64,000 bases of DNA from 40CM-2-70-7 sp035505915 (lineage in GTDB: Bacteria > Gemmatimonadota > Gemmatimonadetes > Gemmatimonadales > GWC2-71-9): contig DATJQI010000011.1 in assembly GCA_035505915.1 (NCBI GenBank), positions 81,935 through 145,934 of the forward strand, given 5' to 3'. The notes below the pieces were generated by a model, which worked only from the letters and a program-made list of their open reading frames with translations, was not told where the DNA came from and did no database searches. Below are positions 20,387 to 28,352 of the stretch, piece after piece (positions within the stretch are counted from its first letter, which is position 1; each line of letters begins with the position of its first letter). The position numbers and the translations under genes were made by a program.

Positions 20387-21802
20387 TCATGGTGAAGGCT
20401 TCCCGCGCTCTCCCGGCACCCCGGGCTCCGTCATCGCCCGGAGGTCGAGCACGGCGTCCAGCTCCGCACCTTTGAGAATGCCCTTCTCCGTCACGAGCTG
20501 CCGGACGGTCTCGTTCTTCGCGAGGGCTTCCTTGGCCAGCTTGGCCGACTCGGCGTATCCGATCTTGGGCGCCAGCGCGGTCACGAGCGCCGGGCTCCGG
20601 TCCAGCCAGTGGGCGCACATCGCTTCGTCGGCCTGGATGCCGGACACGCAGCGCTCGGCGAAAACCGACGAGGCGCTGGTGAGCAGGTGCATCGTGAACA
20701 GCAGATTGTGGGCGATCACCGGCATCATGACGTTGAGCTCGAGCTGTCCCGCCTCGGCGGCCGCGGCGACGGCCGCGTCGTTCCCGACGGCCTGGAACGA
20801 GACCATGTTCACCATTTCGGCGATGGACGGATTCACTTTGCCCGGCATGATGCTGGACCCGGGCTGCACCGCCGGGAGGCTGATTTCGGCCAGTCCGGTC
20901 CGCGGACCGGACACGAGGAGCCGGATGTCGTTGGCGATCTTCCCGAGCTCCACGGCATAGGTGCGCAGGGCGCCCGACAACGCCGCCGCGTCCCCCATCG
21001 ACTGCATCAGCTGGAAGCGGTCGGCGCCCGCGCGGAGCTCGAGCCCGGTCACGGTCTTGAGGTAGCGCACCATCAGCTCGGGATACCGGGGCTCGACGTT
21101 CAGGCCCGTCCCCACCGCCGACCCCCCGATGCCGAGCTCCCGCAGATCGTCCGCCGCCTGGGCGATGCGCCGGCGATTGCGCTCGATGGTGTGCCCGTAC
21201 GCGGTGAACTCCTGCCCCAGGCGCACCGGCGTCGCGTCCTGGAGGTGCGTCCGCCCCGACTTGAGAATCCCGTCGAACGCCCGGCCGCGGTCGAGAAAGG
21301 CGCGGGCGAGACGGTCGAGCGCCGCCAGGAGATCGGGCAGGCGCGCCAGCGCGCCGAGGCGGATCGCCGTGGGGATCACGTCGTTCGTGGACTGCGCCAT
21401 GTTGACGTGGTCGTTCGGGTGGACCGGGCGATACTCGCCGCGCGGCGCGCCCAGGAGCTCGTTGGCCCGGTTCGCCAGCACTTCGTTCACGTTCATGTTG
21501 TGCGACGTGCCGGCGCCGGCCTGGTAGGGATCCACGACGAACTGGTCGCGGTGCCGTCCTTCGAGCACTTCGTCGGCGGCCTGGGCGATGGCGTCCGCGA
21601 GGCGGGGCTCGAGGCGGCCGGTCTCCCGGTGCGTCAGCGCGGCGGCCTTCTTGATCCAGACGACGGCGTCGACGAACGCCGGAAGCGGCGACAGACCGGA
21701 AATGGGGAAGTTGATGCGGGCCCGCTCGGTCTGGACCCCGTACAGGGCCGCGGCCGGGACCTTCAGCTCCCCCAGGGGATCCTTCTCGAGTCTCGTGTCC
21801 AT
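20387..21802 (-). CDS. aspA: Aspartate ammonia-lyase (aspartase)
   Basis: A 471-residue member of the fumarase/aspartase superfamily that reversibly converts aspartate to fumarate and ammonia. The signature GSSIMPGKVNP is near residue 320. AGAGTSHNMNVNEVLANRA near residues 93-111 has the AGAGTS pattern of aspartases rather than the SGTQSN of class II fumarases. I used the ATG at 21802 rather than a TTG three codons upstream. Confidence 0.88.
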   Translation of the reverse strand: MDTRLEKDPLGELKVPAAALYGVQTERARINFPISGLSPLPAFVDAVVWIKKAAALTHRETGRLEPRLADAIAQAADEVLEGRHRDQFVVDPYQAGAGTSHNMNVNEVLANRANELLGAPRGEYRPVHPNDHVNMAQSTNDVIPTAIRLGALARLPDLLAALDRLARAFLDRGRAFDGILKSGRTHLQDATPVRLGQEFTAYGHTIERNRRRIAQAADDLRELGIGGSAVGTGLNVEPRYPELMVRYLKTVTGLELRAGADRFQLMQSMGDAAALSGALRTYAVELGKIANDIRLLVSGPRTGLAEISLPAVQPGSSIMPGKVNPSIAEMVNMVSFQAVGNDAAVAAAAEAGQLELNVMMPVIAHNLLFTMHLLTSASSVFAERCVSGIQADEAMCAHWLDRSPALVTALAPKIGYAESAKLAKEALAKNETVRQLVTEKGILKGAELDAVLDLRAMTEPGVPGERGKPSP

Positions 21803-21818
21803 GGGTGCCAATATAGGC

Positions 21819-22694
21819 CTAGGACGCCTTGGAGCGCCGTCCGTAGCCGATGCTGAAGAGCTCCTTGGCGGCCTTGAGGCCGAGCGAATGGATGAGGGTG
21901 TAGACGCCGAGCACCGACAGGACGATGAAGGAGTAGACCCGCCAGAAGAGCAGCATCTTGACCTGCTCGTCCCCGAAGTCTCCGGCGAATCCCCGCAGGA
22001 ACGCCGCTTCGATGCCCCCGCCCCCCGACGGGAGCGGGACGATCAGGGGCGCGGCGAGCAGCGCGAGCGCGCCGAAGAACATTTCGTCGAAATCGGGAGC
22101 ATCGGACATGCCGTAGGCCAGCGCCGGCAGGATGGCCGCGCGCGCCGCCAGGCTCACGGCCGTCAGCCCCGCGTTGGCCGCCATCACCCACCACGGCGCG
22201 CGCCGCACGTGCGCCCAGGCCACCCGCCACTGCCGGCGCACCCGGTGCCGGATGGTGCCCGCCTTCACGACCTTCTGGATCAGATAGATGGCGAGCAGCA
22301 CCAGCAGGACCGCCAGCTCGATCGCGACCAGATCGGACGCGAGGTGATGCCGGAGCCACATCGCGGCCTGGGTCTCGAAATCCGGGACGTAATAAATGGC
22401 CAGGCCCGCCGCCATCAGCAGGAACACCGGCCACTCGGCGGCCACTTCGACGCCGAGGCCCACCAGCGCCGGCACCACGCGGAGCCCCGACTCGGTCATG
22501 CCGACGAACCGGGCCGGCTCACCCCCGAGGCGGTTGGGGGTCAGCGCCGACGCGCCTTCGCCGTACAGGTTGAGCCGGACGGCGTGCCAGAGCGACAGGC
22601 GGCCGCCGGCGCACCACACCGACAGCTGAATCCGCCAGGCGCGCACCATCACGTCGAGCGCGAGCAGGAGGATGGCGAGCAGGTGGCCGATCAC
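21819..22694 (-). CDS. Flippase-like membrane protein (LPG synthase TM / YbhN family)
   Basis: A 291-residue polytopic membrane protein with about seven helices. The family motifs LGGEPARF (about residue 57) and PSGGGGIEAAF (about 221) mark the lysylphosphatidylglycerol synthase transmembrane or UPF0104 group. Members act in lipid or glycolipid movement, but most are uncharacterised. The start is GTG at 22694, and it lacks the soluble aminoacyl-transfer domain. It follows the small cysteine-rich gene by 9 bases. Confidence 0.8.
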   Translation of the reverse strand: MIGHLLAILLLALDVMVRAWRIQLSVWCAGGRLSLWHAVRLNLYGEGASALTPNRLGGEPARFVGMTESGLRVVPALVGLGVEVAAEWPVFLLMAAGLAIYYVPDFETQAAMWLRHHLASDLVAIELAVLLVLLAIYLIQKVVKAGTIRHRVRRQWRVAWAHVRRAPWWVMAANAGLTAVSLAARAAILPALAYGMSDAPDFDEMFFGALALLAAPLIVPLPSGGGGIEAAFLRGFAGDFGDEQVKMLLFWRVYSFIVLSVLGVYTLIHSLGLKAAKELFSIGYGRRSKAS

Positions 22695-22703
22695 GCCGCC
22701 CCG

Positions 22704-22892
22704 TCAGTCAGAGCAGTCTCCGAGCGGGTAGGTGAATCCGCAATTCCAGCAGGGGTTCTTGCAGCCGCGGGCTTTGGGCCGGACTTCCATCCCGCAGCGG
22801 AGGCAGACGGGCCGCGGCCTAGGCGGAGCGGCGGGCGCCGGCGAGGAAGGGGTTGGTGCGGCGCTCGGCGCCGATGGTAGTCGCAGGTCCAT
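22704..22892 (-). CDS. Small cysteine-rich zinc-ribbon-like protein
   Basis: About 62 residues, or fewer if a later start is used. The C-terminal half reads CLRCGMEVRPKARGCKN, then CWNCGFTYPLGDCSD, so it has seven cysteines as C-x2-C, C-x3-C-x2-C and a terminal C, consistent with metal binding. The N-terminal half is Ala/Pro-rich and overlaps the end of the hydrolase gene by 74 bases. An internal ATG would give 28 residues and lose the first CxxC. No function is known to me. Confidence 0.6.
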   Translation of the reverse strand: MDLRLPSAPSAAPTPSSPAPAAPPRPRPVCLRCGMEVRPKARGCKNPCWNCGFTYPLGDCSD

Positions 22893-23457
22893 GCCCGGGG
22901 TACACGATGGTCGAATCCGGGAGGACAAGCAACTCCCGCGCGATGCTGTCGAGCAGCGTGTCCGAATCGCCCCCCGGGAGGTCGGTGCGGCCGATGGACC
23001 CCTGAAAGAGCACGTCCCCCCCGAACACGAGGCCCGGCCCCACGAAGACCACGTGCCCGGGTGAGTGGCCCGGCGCGTGCCGGACCTCGAACTCCAGGCT
23101 CCCCACCCGCAGGCGGTCACCGGCCGCCAGCGTCCGGTCCGGAGGCGGCAGGGGCGCGGCTTCGAGGCCGAACCAGGCCGCCTGCTCCGGCACCGCGTCG
23201 TAGAGGGGACGGTCGTCGGGATGCAGGAACACCGGGGCCTTGGTGCCGGCCGCCAGGCGCGGGACGCCGAGGACGTGATCGATGTGGGCGTGCGTGAGCC
23301 AGATCCCCACGGGCGCGGCGCCCGAGGCGGCGAGCTTGTGCAGAATCAGGCCCGCCTGCTCACCCGGGTCGATGACCGCGCAGGCTCGCGCCTCCTCGTC
23401 GACGACGAGGTAGCAGTTCTCCACGAACTGGCCGCCCGGAATGGGGATCACCTTCAC
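22819..23457 (-). CDS. Metallo-beta-lactamase-fold hydrolase, glyoxalase II-like
   Basis: A 212-residue hydrolase. The zinc motif THAHIDHVLG is at residues 64-73, with further ligands in APGHSPGHVVF, FGGDVLFQGSIGR and YPGHGP. This set matches the YcbL/hydroxyacylglutathione hydrolase subgroup, so it likely cleaves thioesters. The GTG at 23457 overlaps the thioredoxin reductase stop by GTGA. A thiol-based detoxification role next to trxB is plausible but inferred. Confidence 0.88.
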   Translation of the reverse strand: MKVIPIPGGQFVENCYLVVDEEARACAVIDPGEQAGLILHKLAASGAAPVGIWLTHAHIDHVLGVPRLAAGTKAPVFLHPDDRPLYDAVPEQAAWFGLEAAPLPPPDRTLAAGDRLRVGSLEFEVRHAPGHSPGHVVFVGPGLVFGGDVLFQGSIGRTDLPGGDSDTLLDSIARELLVLPDSTIVYPGHGPATTIGAERRTNPFLAGARRSA

Positions 23458-24416
23458 GCGGGCACCCGCGCGTGCGCCTCGCGCCACGACGCGAGGTACT
23501 TCTCCACCGCGATGGCGGCGGTGGTCGCATCCCCCACGGCCGTCGTGACCTGCCGTGTCACCTGGGCCCGCACGTCGCCGGCCGCGAAGAGGCCGGGGAT
23601 GGACGTCATCATCCGCTCGTCGGTGAGAAGATACCCCGCGGCGTCGTGGCGCACGTGCCCTTCGACCAGTCCGGTGTTCGGCTTGAAGCCGATGAAGATG
23701 AACACGCCGCCGACCGGCAAGGTCGAGCGCGCGCCGGTCTTCACGTCCTCGAGCACCAGATGCCGGACGCCCCGCTCGCCGCCGGCGATCTCGGGAACGG
23801 TCTTGTTCCAGATCACTTCGATCTTCGGATTCGCGAACGCGCGCTCCTGCACGATCTTCGACGCCCGGAACTCGCCGCGGCGGTGCACGATGTAGACCTT
23901 CGACGCGTACCGCGTGAGATAGTCGGCCTCCTCCACCGCCGCGTCTCCGCCGCCCACCACCGCCAGCACCTCGCCCTTGAAGAACGCGCCGTCACACACC
24001 GCGCAGTACGACACGCCCTTCCCGGCGTACTCCTTCTCCCCCGGAACGCCGAGTTTGACGGGCGTCCCGCCGGCGGTCAGGATCACCGCCGGGGCCCGGT
24101 AGGTCGGTCCACCGATGGTGGGAACCAGGAAGCGGTCGTCGGGTCCCCGCCGCACCTGCTCCACCGTCGCGGTCTCGATCCGGGCGCCGAACTTCCGGGC
24201 GTGGTCGGCCATCTGCTGCGCCAGCTCCCACCCCTTGACGCTCGCGAAGCCCGGATAGTCTTCGATCAGGTCGGTGTTGAGCAGCTCGCCGCCCGGCGCC
24301 CCCCGCTCGAGCGTCACGGCGTTGAGCATGCCGCGCCCCGCGTACATCGCGGCGCACAGGCCCGCGGGCCCGGCCCCCACGATGATCAGATCGAAGTCCT
24401 TGATCTCCTCGGTCAT
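23454..24416 (-). CDS. trxB: Thioredoxin reductase
   Basis: A 320-residue FAD/NADPH disulfide reductase. FAD motif IIVGAGPAGLCAAMYAGR is near residues 11-28, the redox-active pair is in YCAVCDGAFF (about 138-147), the NADPH motif is VVGGGDAAVEEA, and the second FAD motif GLFAAGDVR is near residue 283. The ATG at 24416 overlaps the DUF309 stop by ATGA. A start four codons earlier would extend it with MAGA and is less likely. Confidence 0.95.
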   Translation of the reverse strand: MTEEIKDFDLIIVGAGPAGLCAAMYAGRGMLNAVTLERGAPGGELLNTDLIEDYPGFASVKGWELAQQMADHARKFGARIETATVEQVRRGPDDRFLVPTIGGPTYRAPAVILTAGGTPVKLGVPGEKEYAGKGVSYCAVCDGAFFKGEVLAVVGGGDAAVEEADYLTRYASKVYIVHRRGEFRASKIVQERAFANPKIEVIWNKTVPEIAGGERGVRHLVLEDVKTGARSTLPVGGVFIFIGFKPNTGLVEGHVRHDAAGYLLTDERMMTSIPGLFAAGDVRAQVTRQVTTAVGDATTAAIAVEKYLASWREAHARVPA

Positions 24417-24763
24417 CGCTCCCGCCATTCCAGTCGTGGGGGATCAGCTTCCCCCGCCAGGGCGCGCATCAGGCGCGCGCGGAACTCCACGGTTTCGAAC
24501 TCGACGTCGGGGCGCTGCGGCACGTTCAGCCTCGCGACCGCGGCCGCGCCCACCTGCACCACACCCGCGCGGTTCTTCCGCGCCCGGTGCACCAGCGCGG
24601 CACAGGCCTGGATCAGGCCCTGCCACACCGCCCGCTCCTCGGCCCGCTCTCTATCTATAGAACGCCAGACGGTTTCCAGCGCCTCATGCGCCAGCCAGAA
24701 CTCCCCGCGGTTGAAGAGCTCCCGGGCCGTTTCCAGCTGAGCTTTCCGGGCCTCCGGAGTCAG
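24413..24763 (-). CDS. DUF309 family protein, start codon not canonical
   Basis: About 116 residues of the DUF309 helical family. The motif ELFNRGEFWLAHEALETVW and the following WQGLIQACAALVH core are characteristic; function is unknown. No ATG, GTG or TTG lies close before the conserved part. The codon at the expected 4-base overlap with the upstream stop is CTG (CTGA), so I place the start there. A GTG about 160 bases upstream is possible but would lie deep in the neighbouring gene. Confidence 0.7.
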   Translation of the reverse strand: MTPEARKAQLETARELFNRGEFWLAHEALETVWRSIDRERAEERAVWQGLIQACAALVHRARKNRAGVVQVGAAAVARLNVPQRPDVEFETVEFRARLMRALAGEADPPRLEWRER

Positions 24764-25497
24764 ACGGGCCCCAGGGCGAGGAGGTTCAGGGCGCCGTGGC
24801 AGCTCGAGACCGTCCCCACCAGGACCGCCGCGGGGGTCCCGGCCGCGCCGGTCCGGGCGACCAGCGCATCGCCCGCGAGGACCTGGTCGACCGCAAACGT
24901 ACCCACGCCGAAGACGTGATGCTTGCACACGAAGAGGGCCGGACCCGCCACCGGGCGGCCGCCCCCCGACAGGCGCGTCCCCAGCGCGCGGATCGCGTCC
25001 CCCATCTCCCAGGTGCGGGGCGCCCCGATGGCCGGGCAGATGGCCGGTTCCACGCAGTGGGTGGGGCAGATCCAGTCCGCGTAGGACACATAACGCGCGT
25101 GGTCCGGCGCGGACCGGTCGTACGGCAGATCGAGGGTTCCCGGGACCGGCTCGGCGGCCACGGACCGGCCCGGCCAGCGGGCCCGGGCGCGGCGGAGCAG
25201 CCACTCGAACATCAGGTGCGGCATGTGCGGGGACGGCACGATGAAATCCTGCGCGCCATCGGTCGATCCGAGGTAGGCGTCGAAGTACGCCGACCACTCG
25301 GAGGCGACGAAGACGCGATCGGGCTCGGGAGCGAGCTCGCGCCGTGCCCGGCAGTCGGGGTCCCGGTCCACGACGACCACCCGCCGGAAGGCCGCCTTCC
25401 CCCGCGCACGGGCGCGGGACAGCTGGCCGGCGTAGAAAGTGCCGTAGCAGCCGCCGCCGACGATGATCACATCCCGCATCACCACCGGCGCCGTCAC
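24760..25497 (-). CDS. Nucleotide-binding (Rossmann) protein with cysteine cluster, unknown function
   Basis: A 245-residue protein starting VTAPVVMRDVIIVGGGCYG, a dinucleotide-binding loop like that of FAD/NAD oxidoreductases. Near residues 140-151 it has DWICPTHCVEPAICPAIG, three cysteines of which two precede proline, which could bind a metal or Fe-S cluster. The remainder of a full flavoenzyme is not obvious. The GTG start overlaps the SDR stop by GTGA; an ATG six codons later is possible. I do not recognise the family. Confidence 0.65.
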   Translation of the reverse strand: MTAPVVMRDVIIVGGGCYGTFYAGQLSRARARGKAAFRRVVVVDRDPDCRARRELAPEPDRVFVASEWSAYFDAYLGSTDGAQDFIVPSPHMPHLMFEWLLRRARARWPGRSVAAEPVPGTLDLPYDRSAPDHARYVSYADWICPTHCVEPAICPAIGAPRTWEMGDAIRALGTRLSGGGRPVAGPALFVCKHHVFGVGTFAVDQVLAGDALVARTGAAGTPAAVLVGTVSSCHGALNLLALGPV

Positions 25498-26231
25498 CGG
25501 ATCACCCGTCCCCCGTCGACGACCAGGACCGTTCCCGTCACGTAATCGGCGGTGAGGAGATAGAGGATGGCGTGCACGACGTCCTGGGGGGACCCGAGCC
25601 GGCCCAGGGGCGTGGTCTCCGCGAAGTGCGCGCGGGTCTTGTCGTCCCAGTCTTCGGGCAGGAGCACCGCGCCGGGCGCGACCGCGTTGACCCGGATGTC
25701 CGGCGCCAGGGCGCGGGCGAGCCCCTTGGTCAGCATCACGACGCCGGCCTTGCTCACACCGTGGGGGACGTAGGCGGGCCACGGCTCGAGCGCCGCGTCA
25801 TCGGCCAGATTGACGATCCGTCCCCCGCCCGGCGCCCGGCGGAGGTAGGAGAGCGCGCCCTGCGAGACGAAGAACGGCGCGCGAAGATTCAGGTCGTTGG
25901 TCCGGTCCCACGATTCCGGCGTCACGTCCTCGACGGCCTGACGGACCATGATGGCCGCGGAGTTCACGACGATGTCGAGGCGGCCGCCCAGGGCATCGGC
26001 CGCCTGCGCTCCCAGGGCCCGGGCCGCGCCGGGATCGCTCAGGTCGGCGACCACCACCGGCGCCCGCCGCCCCAGCGCCTCGATCCGCCGCACCGTCTCC
26101 GCGCCGCCGTCCGGCGTTCCGTGCACGTGCACCGCCACGTCGCATCCGGCCCCCGCGAGGCCGACGGCGATGGCCTGGCCCACCCGGCGCCCCGCCCCGG
26201 TCACCAGGGCGGCCCGCCCCTCGAGGCTCAC
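25494..26231 (-). CDS. Short-chain dehydrogenase, pteridine-reductase-like, catalytic Tyr replaced
   Basis: A 245-residue classical SDR. TGAGRRVGQAIAVGLA near residues 11-26 resembles pteridine reductases (FolM/PTR1), with VVNSAAIM and the C-terminal VLVVDGGRVIR. The usual Tyr-x3-Lys pair reads His-Gly-Val-Ser-Lys: the residue four before Lys is His, not Tyr, although a Tyr lies three residues earlier. It is paired with a second SDR by a GTGA overlap. Substrate is unknown. Confidence 0.82.
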   Translation of the reverse strand: MSLEGRAALVTGAGRRVGQAIAVGLAGAGCDVAVHVHGTPDGGAETVRRIEALGRRAPVVVADLSDPGAARALGAQAADALGGRLDIVVNSAAIMVRQAVEDVTPESWDRTNDLNLRAPFFVSQGALSYLRRAPGGGRIVNLADDAALEPWPAYVPHGVSKAGVVMLTKGLARALAPDIRVNAVAPGAVLLPEDWDDKTRAHFAETTPLGRLGSPQDVVHAILYLLTADYVTGTVLVVDGGRVIR

Positions 26232-26947
26232 CGCCCGCGGGCACCCGCCAGCGGTACCACCTCCCCCGTGATCGGGCGGGAGTCGTCCCCCGCCAGGAAC
26301 AGCACGACACGGACGAGATCGTCCATCTCCACGTACCGGGTCTCGCCCATCTGCGCGAGGTTCTCCGGCGTCCGCACCGACTCCGGCGCCACGGCGTTCA
26401 CCCGGATTCCCTGCGCCGCGAATTCCCGGGCCAGCGCACCGGTCAACCCCGCCACCGCGGACTTGGCCGCCGCGTACGCCGCCAGGTTCGCGGCCGGCCG
26501 CACCGCGGCGATGGACGCGAAATTGACGATCGTGCCTCCGCCGCGTTCGACCAGCGCGGGAATCGCCGCCTGACACAGGTTGAAGGTCGTCTTGAAGTTG
26601 ACGGCGAAGGCCCGGTCGACCTGCTCGGGCGTGATGGTGGCGAGGGGGCCGGCGCCGAAGAAGCCTCCGGCGACGTTGACGACGATGTCGAGGCCGCCGA
26701 ATTCCTTGGTGGCACCCCCGACCGCGCCGCGGGCCACCTCCGCGTCGGTGAGGTCGCCGGTCACGCCGACCACCGGAATCGCGGCCCGCTCGAGCTCCGC
26801 GGCGCGCGCGGCCACGAGCCCGGGGTCGCGGTCCACGATGACGAGACTCGCGCCGGCCCGCCCGAACGCGCCCGCGACGGCGTGCCCGATCTGGCCCGGC
26901 CTCCCCACCCCCGTGACCAGCGCCACCTTCTTCTCGAAGGTGGTCAT
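26228..26947 (-). CDS. Short-chain dehydrogenase/reductase
   Basis: A 239-residue classical SDR. The cofactor loop TGVGRPGQIGHA is near residues 11-22, NVAGGFFG is the central motif, and the Tyr-x3-Lys pair is intact in AAYAAAKSAV. The C-terminal end (ITGEVVPLAGARGR) fits 3-oxoacyl-ACP-reductase-like enzymes. It overlaps the PHP gene (ATGA) and the next SDR (GTGA), so all three are coupled. Substrate cannot be assigned. Confidence 0.88.
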   Translation of the reverse strand: MTTFEKKVALVTGVGRPGQIGHAVAGAFGRAGASLVIVDRDPGLVAARAAELERAAIPVVGVTGDLTDAEVARGAVGGATKEFGGLDIVVNVAGGFFGAGPLATITPEQVDRAFAVNFKTTFNLCQAAIPALVERGGGTIVNFASIAAVRPAANLAAYAAAKSAVAGLTGALAREFAAQGIRVNAVAPESVRTPENLAQMGETRYVEMDDLVRVVLFLAGDDSRPITGEVVPLAGARGR

Positions 26948-27777
26948 GACGTCTTGCCGCGGCGGCTTTCGAGCCGCTCCAGCCACTCGACCGGCACGTC
27001 CATTTCCCCGAGCCCCGCGTGCGACGACCCGGCATCGCCGTCCCCGTGCCAGTCCGAGCCGCCCGACACGGCGAGATCGAGCTTCTCCGCCAGCCGGGTC
27101 AGGCGCGCCTCGGTCGCCGGCGAGTGCCGGGGGTGCCGGATCTCCACGCCGTCCAGTCCGTGCTCCCGGAACTGGCGCAGCTGCGGCTCGGTCCCGTGGT
27201 CGCCGAGATGCGCGGCGACGGCGACGCCCCCCACCTCGTGGATGAGCGCGGTCACTTCCTCGAGGGTCGGCAGCGGCTTGGGCACGTACCCGGGCCGCCC
27301 GCGGCCCAGGAACCGCGCGAAGGCGTCGTTGAAGTCGTCCGCCGCGCCCCGGCGGACCAGGGCGCGGGCGACGTGGGGCCGGCCCAGCGCGCCGCCCTGC
27401 GCCTCGGCCTCGACGTCGGCGAGCTCGACGGGCACACCGGCCTGCTGCAGGCGCCGCACCATGTCGTGACCGCGCCGCTCCCGCGCCTCGCGCGTGCCGA
27501 CGAGAAACGCTTCGAGCGCGGGATGGCCGGGCACCAGGAAGTAGCCGAGGAGGTGCATCTCGCCCCAGGGCGCCTTGACGCTGAACTCGCATCCGGGGAT
27601 GACGCGCACGCCGAGCGGGGTGGCCGCGGCGGTGGCGGCGTTCACGCCGTCGAGGGTGTCGTGGTCGGTGAGCGCGAAGGCGACCAGCCGGGCTTCGTGG
27701 GCTCGCGCCGCGACCTGGTCGGGGCTGCATTCCCCGTCGGACGCGGTGGAGTGGCAGTGCAGATCAACGAACGCCGT
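26944..27777 (-). CDS. PHP-domain phosphoesterase (YciV/RNase AM-like), start uncertain
   Basis: About 277 residues. Metal ligands are LHCHSTASDGE, LTDHDTLDG, PGCEFSV, AHLGDHG and SGGSDWHGD, the order of 3',5'-nucleotide bisphosphatases and 5'-3' exonucleases of the TrpH/YciV group. The first ordinary start codon (GTG at 27645) falls after the first metal motif and would break the enzyme. Upstream in frame there is only an ACG at 27777 with a GGAG box in front, or a CTG at 27762. I used the ACG. Confidence 0.8.
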   Translation of the reverse strand, partial: TAFVDLHCHSTASDGECSPDQVAARAHEARLVAFALTDHDTLDGVNAATAAATPLGVRVIPGCEFSVKAPWGEMHLLGYFLVPGHPALEAFLVGTREARERRGHDMVRRLQQAGVPVELADVEAEAQGGALGRPHVARALVRRGAADDFNDAFARFLGRGRPGYVPKPLPTLEEVTALIHEVGGVAVAAHLGDHGTEPQLRQFREHGLDGVEIRHPRHSPATEARLTRLAEKLDLAVSGGSDWHGDGDAGSSHAGLGEMDVPVEWLERLESRRGKTS

Positions 27778-28033
27778 ACGCGCTCTCCGGGGCGGTCCAC
27801 GCGGGCTGCGACTGGCGGAACAGGTCGAGCAGCTCCCGATCGGACAGCTCGGCGAGCGCGGCGTCGGAGCGGCGGCTGCCGACCGGCGCGAACCGGGTGA
27901 ACCGGCGCCGGCGGGCCGGCCCGGTGCCGCACTGGAACGTGATGCCGAACTGGTCCTTCCCGTAGACGGTCTCGTAGCCCGAGGGCGCGACCTCCCACGT
28001 CTCCCCGTCCACGACGATGGCGCGGTGGGCCAC
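27764..28033 (-). CDS. Small conserved-looking protein, unknown function
   Basis: An 89-residue protein starting with GTG (MAHRAIVVDGETWEVAPSGY). It has an N-terminal strand-rich part with a single Cys (FQCGTGP), a basic cluster ARRRRFTRF and a helical C-terminus with ELSDRELLDLF. It lies between the 28036 gene (2-base gap) and the PHP gene (about 14-base overlap). I recognise no family. Confidence 0.65.
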   Translation of the reverse strand: MAHRAIVVDGETWEVAPSGYETVYGKDQFGITFQCGTGPARRRRFTRFAPVGSRRSDAALAELSDRELLDLFRQSQPAWTAPESAYGVR

Positions 28034-28035
28034 GG

Positions 28036-28350
28036 TCAGGCCTCCGCGGGGGACGTGAGGGACACTTCGGACCAGAGCTCCCACGCGTCGGGCGCGTAGG
28101 TGACCAGGTTCTGCAGCTTCTTCTCCAGCTTGATCTCCTCGGGCAGCCGCGACGCCTGGGCGCGGTGACTCATTTCCGTGGGGCTCTCGGAGAACTCGAT
28201 GAAGAGCTGGGGGTCTTTGGCGTTCCGGAACACCCAGATGCGCTGGCCCCGCGCGTCCGCGAACTGGCAGAGGTCGCGCAGTGTGGCCAGGTAGTCCCGC
28301 TCGTTGGACGCGGGAACCCGCACCCGCGCCGCGGTGAGCACTTTCGCCAT
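28036..28350 (-). CDS. Small soluble protein, unknown function
   Basis: A 104-residue protein, MAKVLTAARVRVPASNERDY, with a ferredoxin-like alternation of strands and helices reminiscent of antibiotic-biosynthesis-monooxygenase or NIPSNAP folds; this is only a structural guess. The ATG at 28350 has GGAG ten bases upstream. A GTG two codons earlier overlaps the E2 stop by GTGA. It is coupled to the 2-oxoacid dehydrogenase operon. Confidence 0.65.
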   Translation of the reverse strand: MAKVLTAARVRVPASNERDYLATLRDLCQFADARGQRIWVFRNAKDPQLFIEFSESPTEMSHRAQASRLPEEIKLEKKLQNLVTYAPDAWELWSEVSLTSPAEA

Positions 28351-28352
28351 CG

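Noticed and set aside
28036..28350. Assignment as NIPSNAP or monooxygenase-fold enzyme
   Set aside because: The resemblance is only in general strand/helix pattern; no diagnostic residue is visible, so it was left as unknown.
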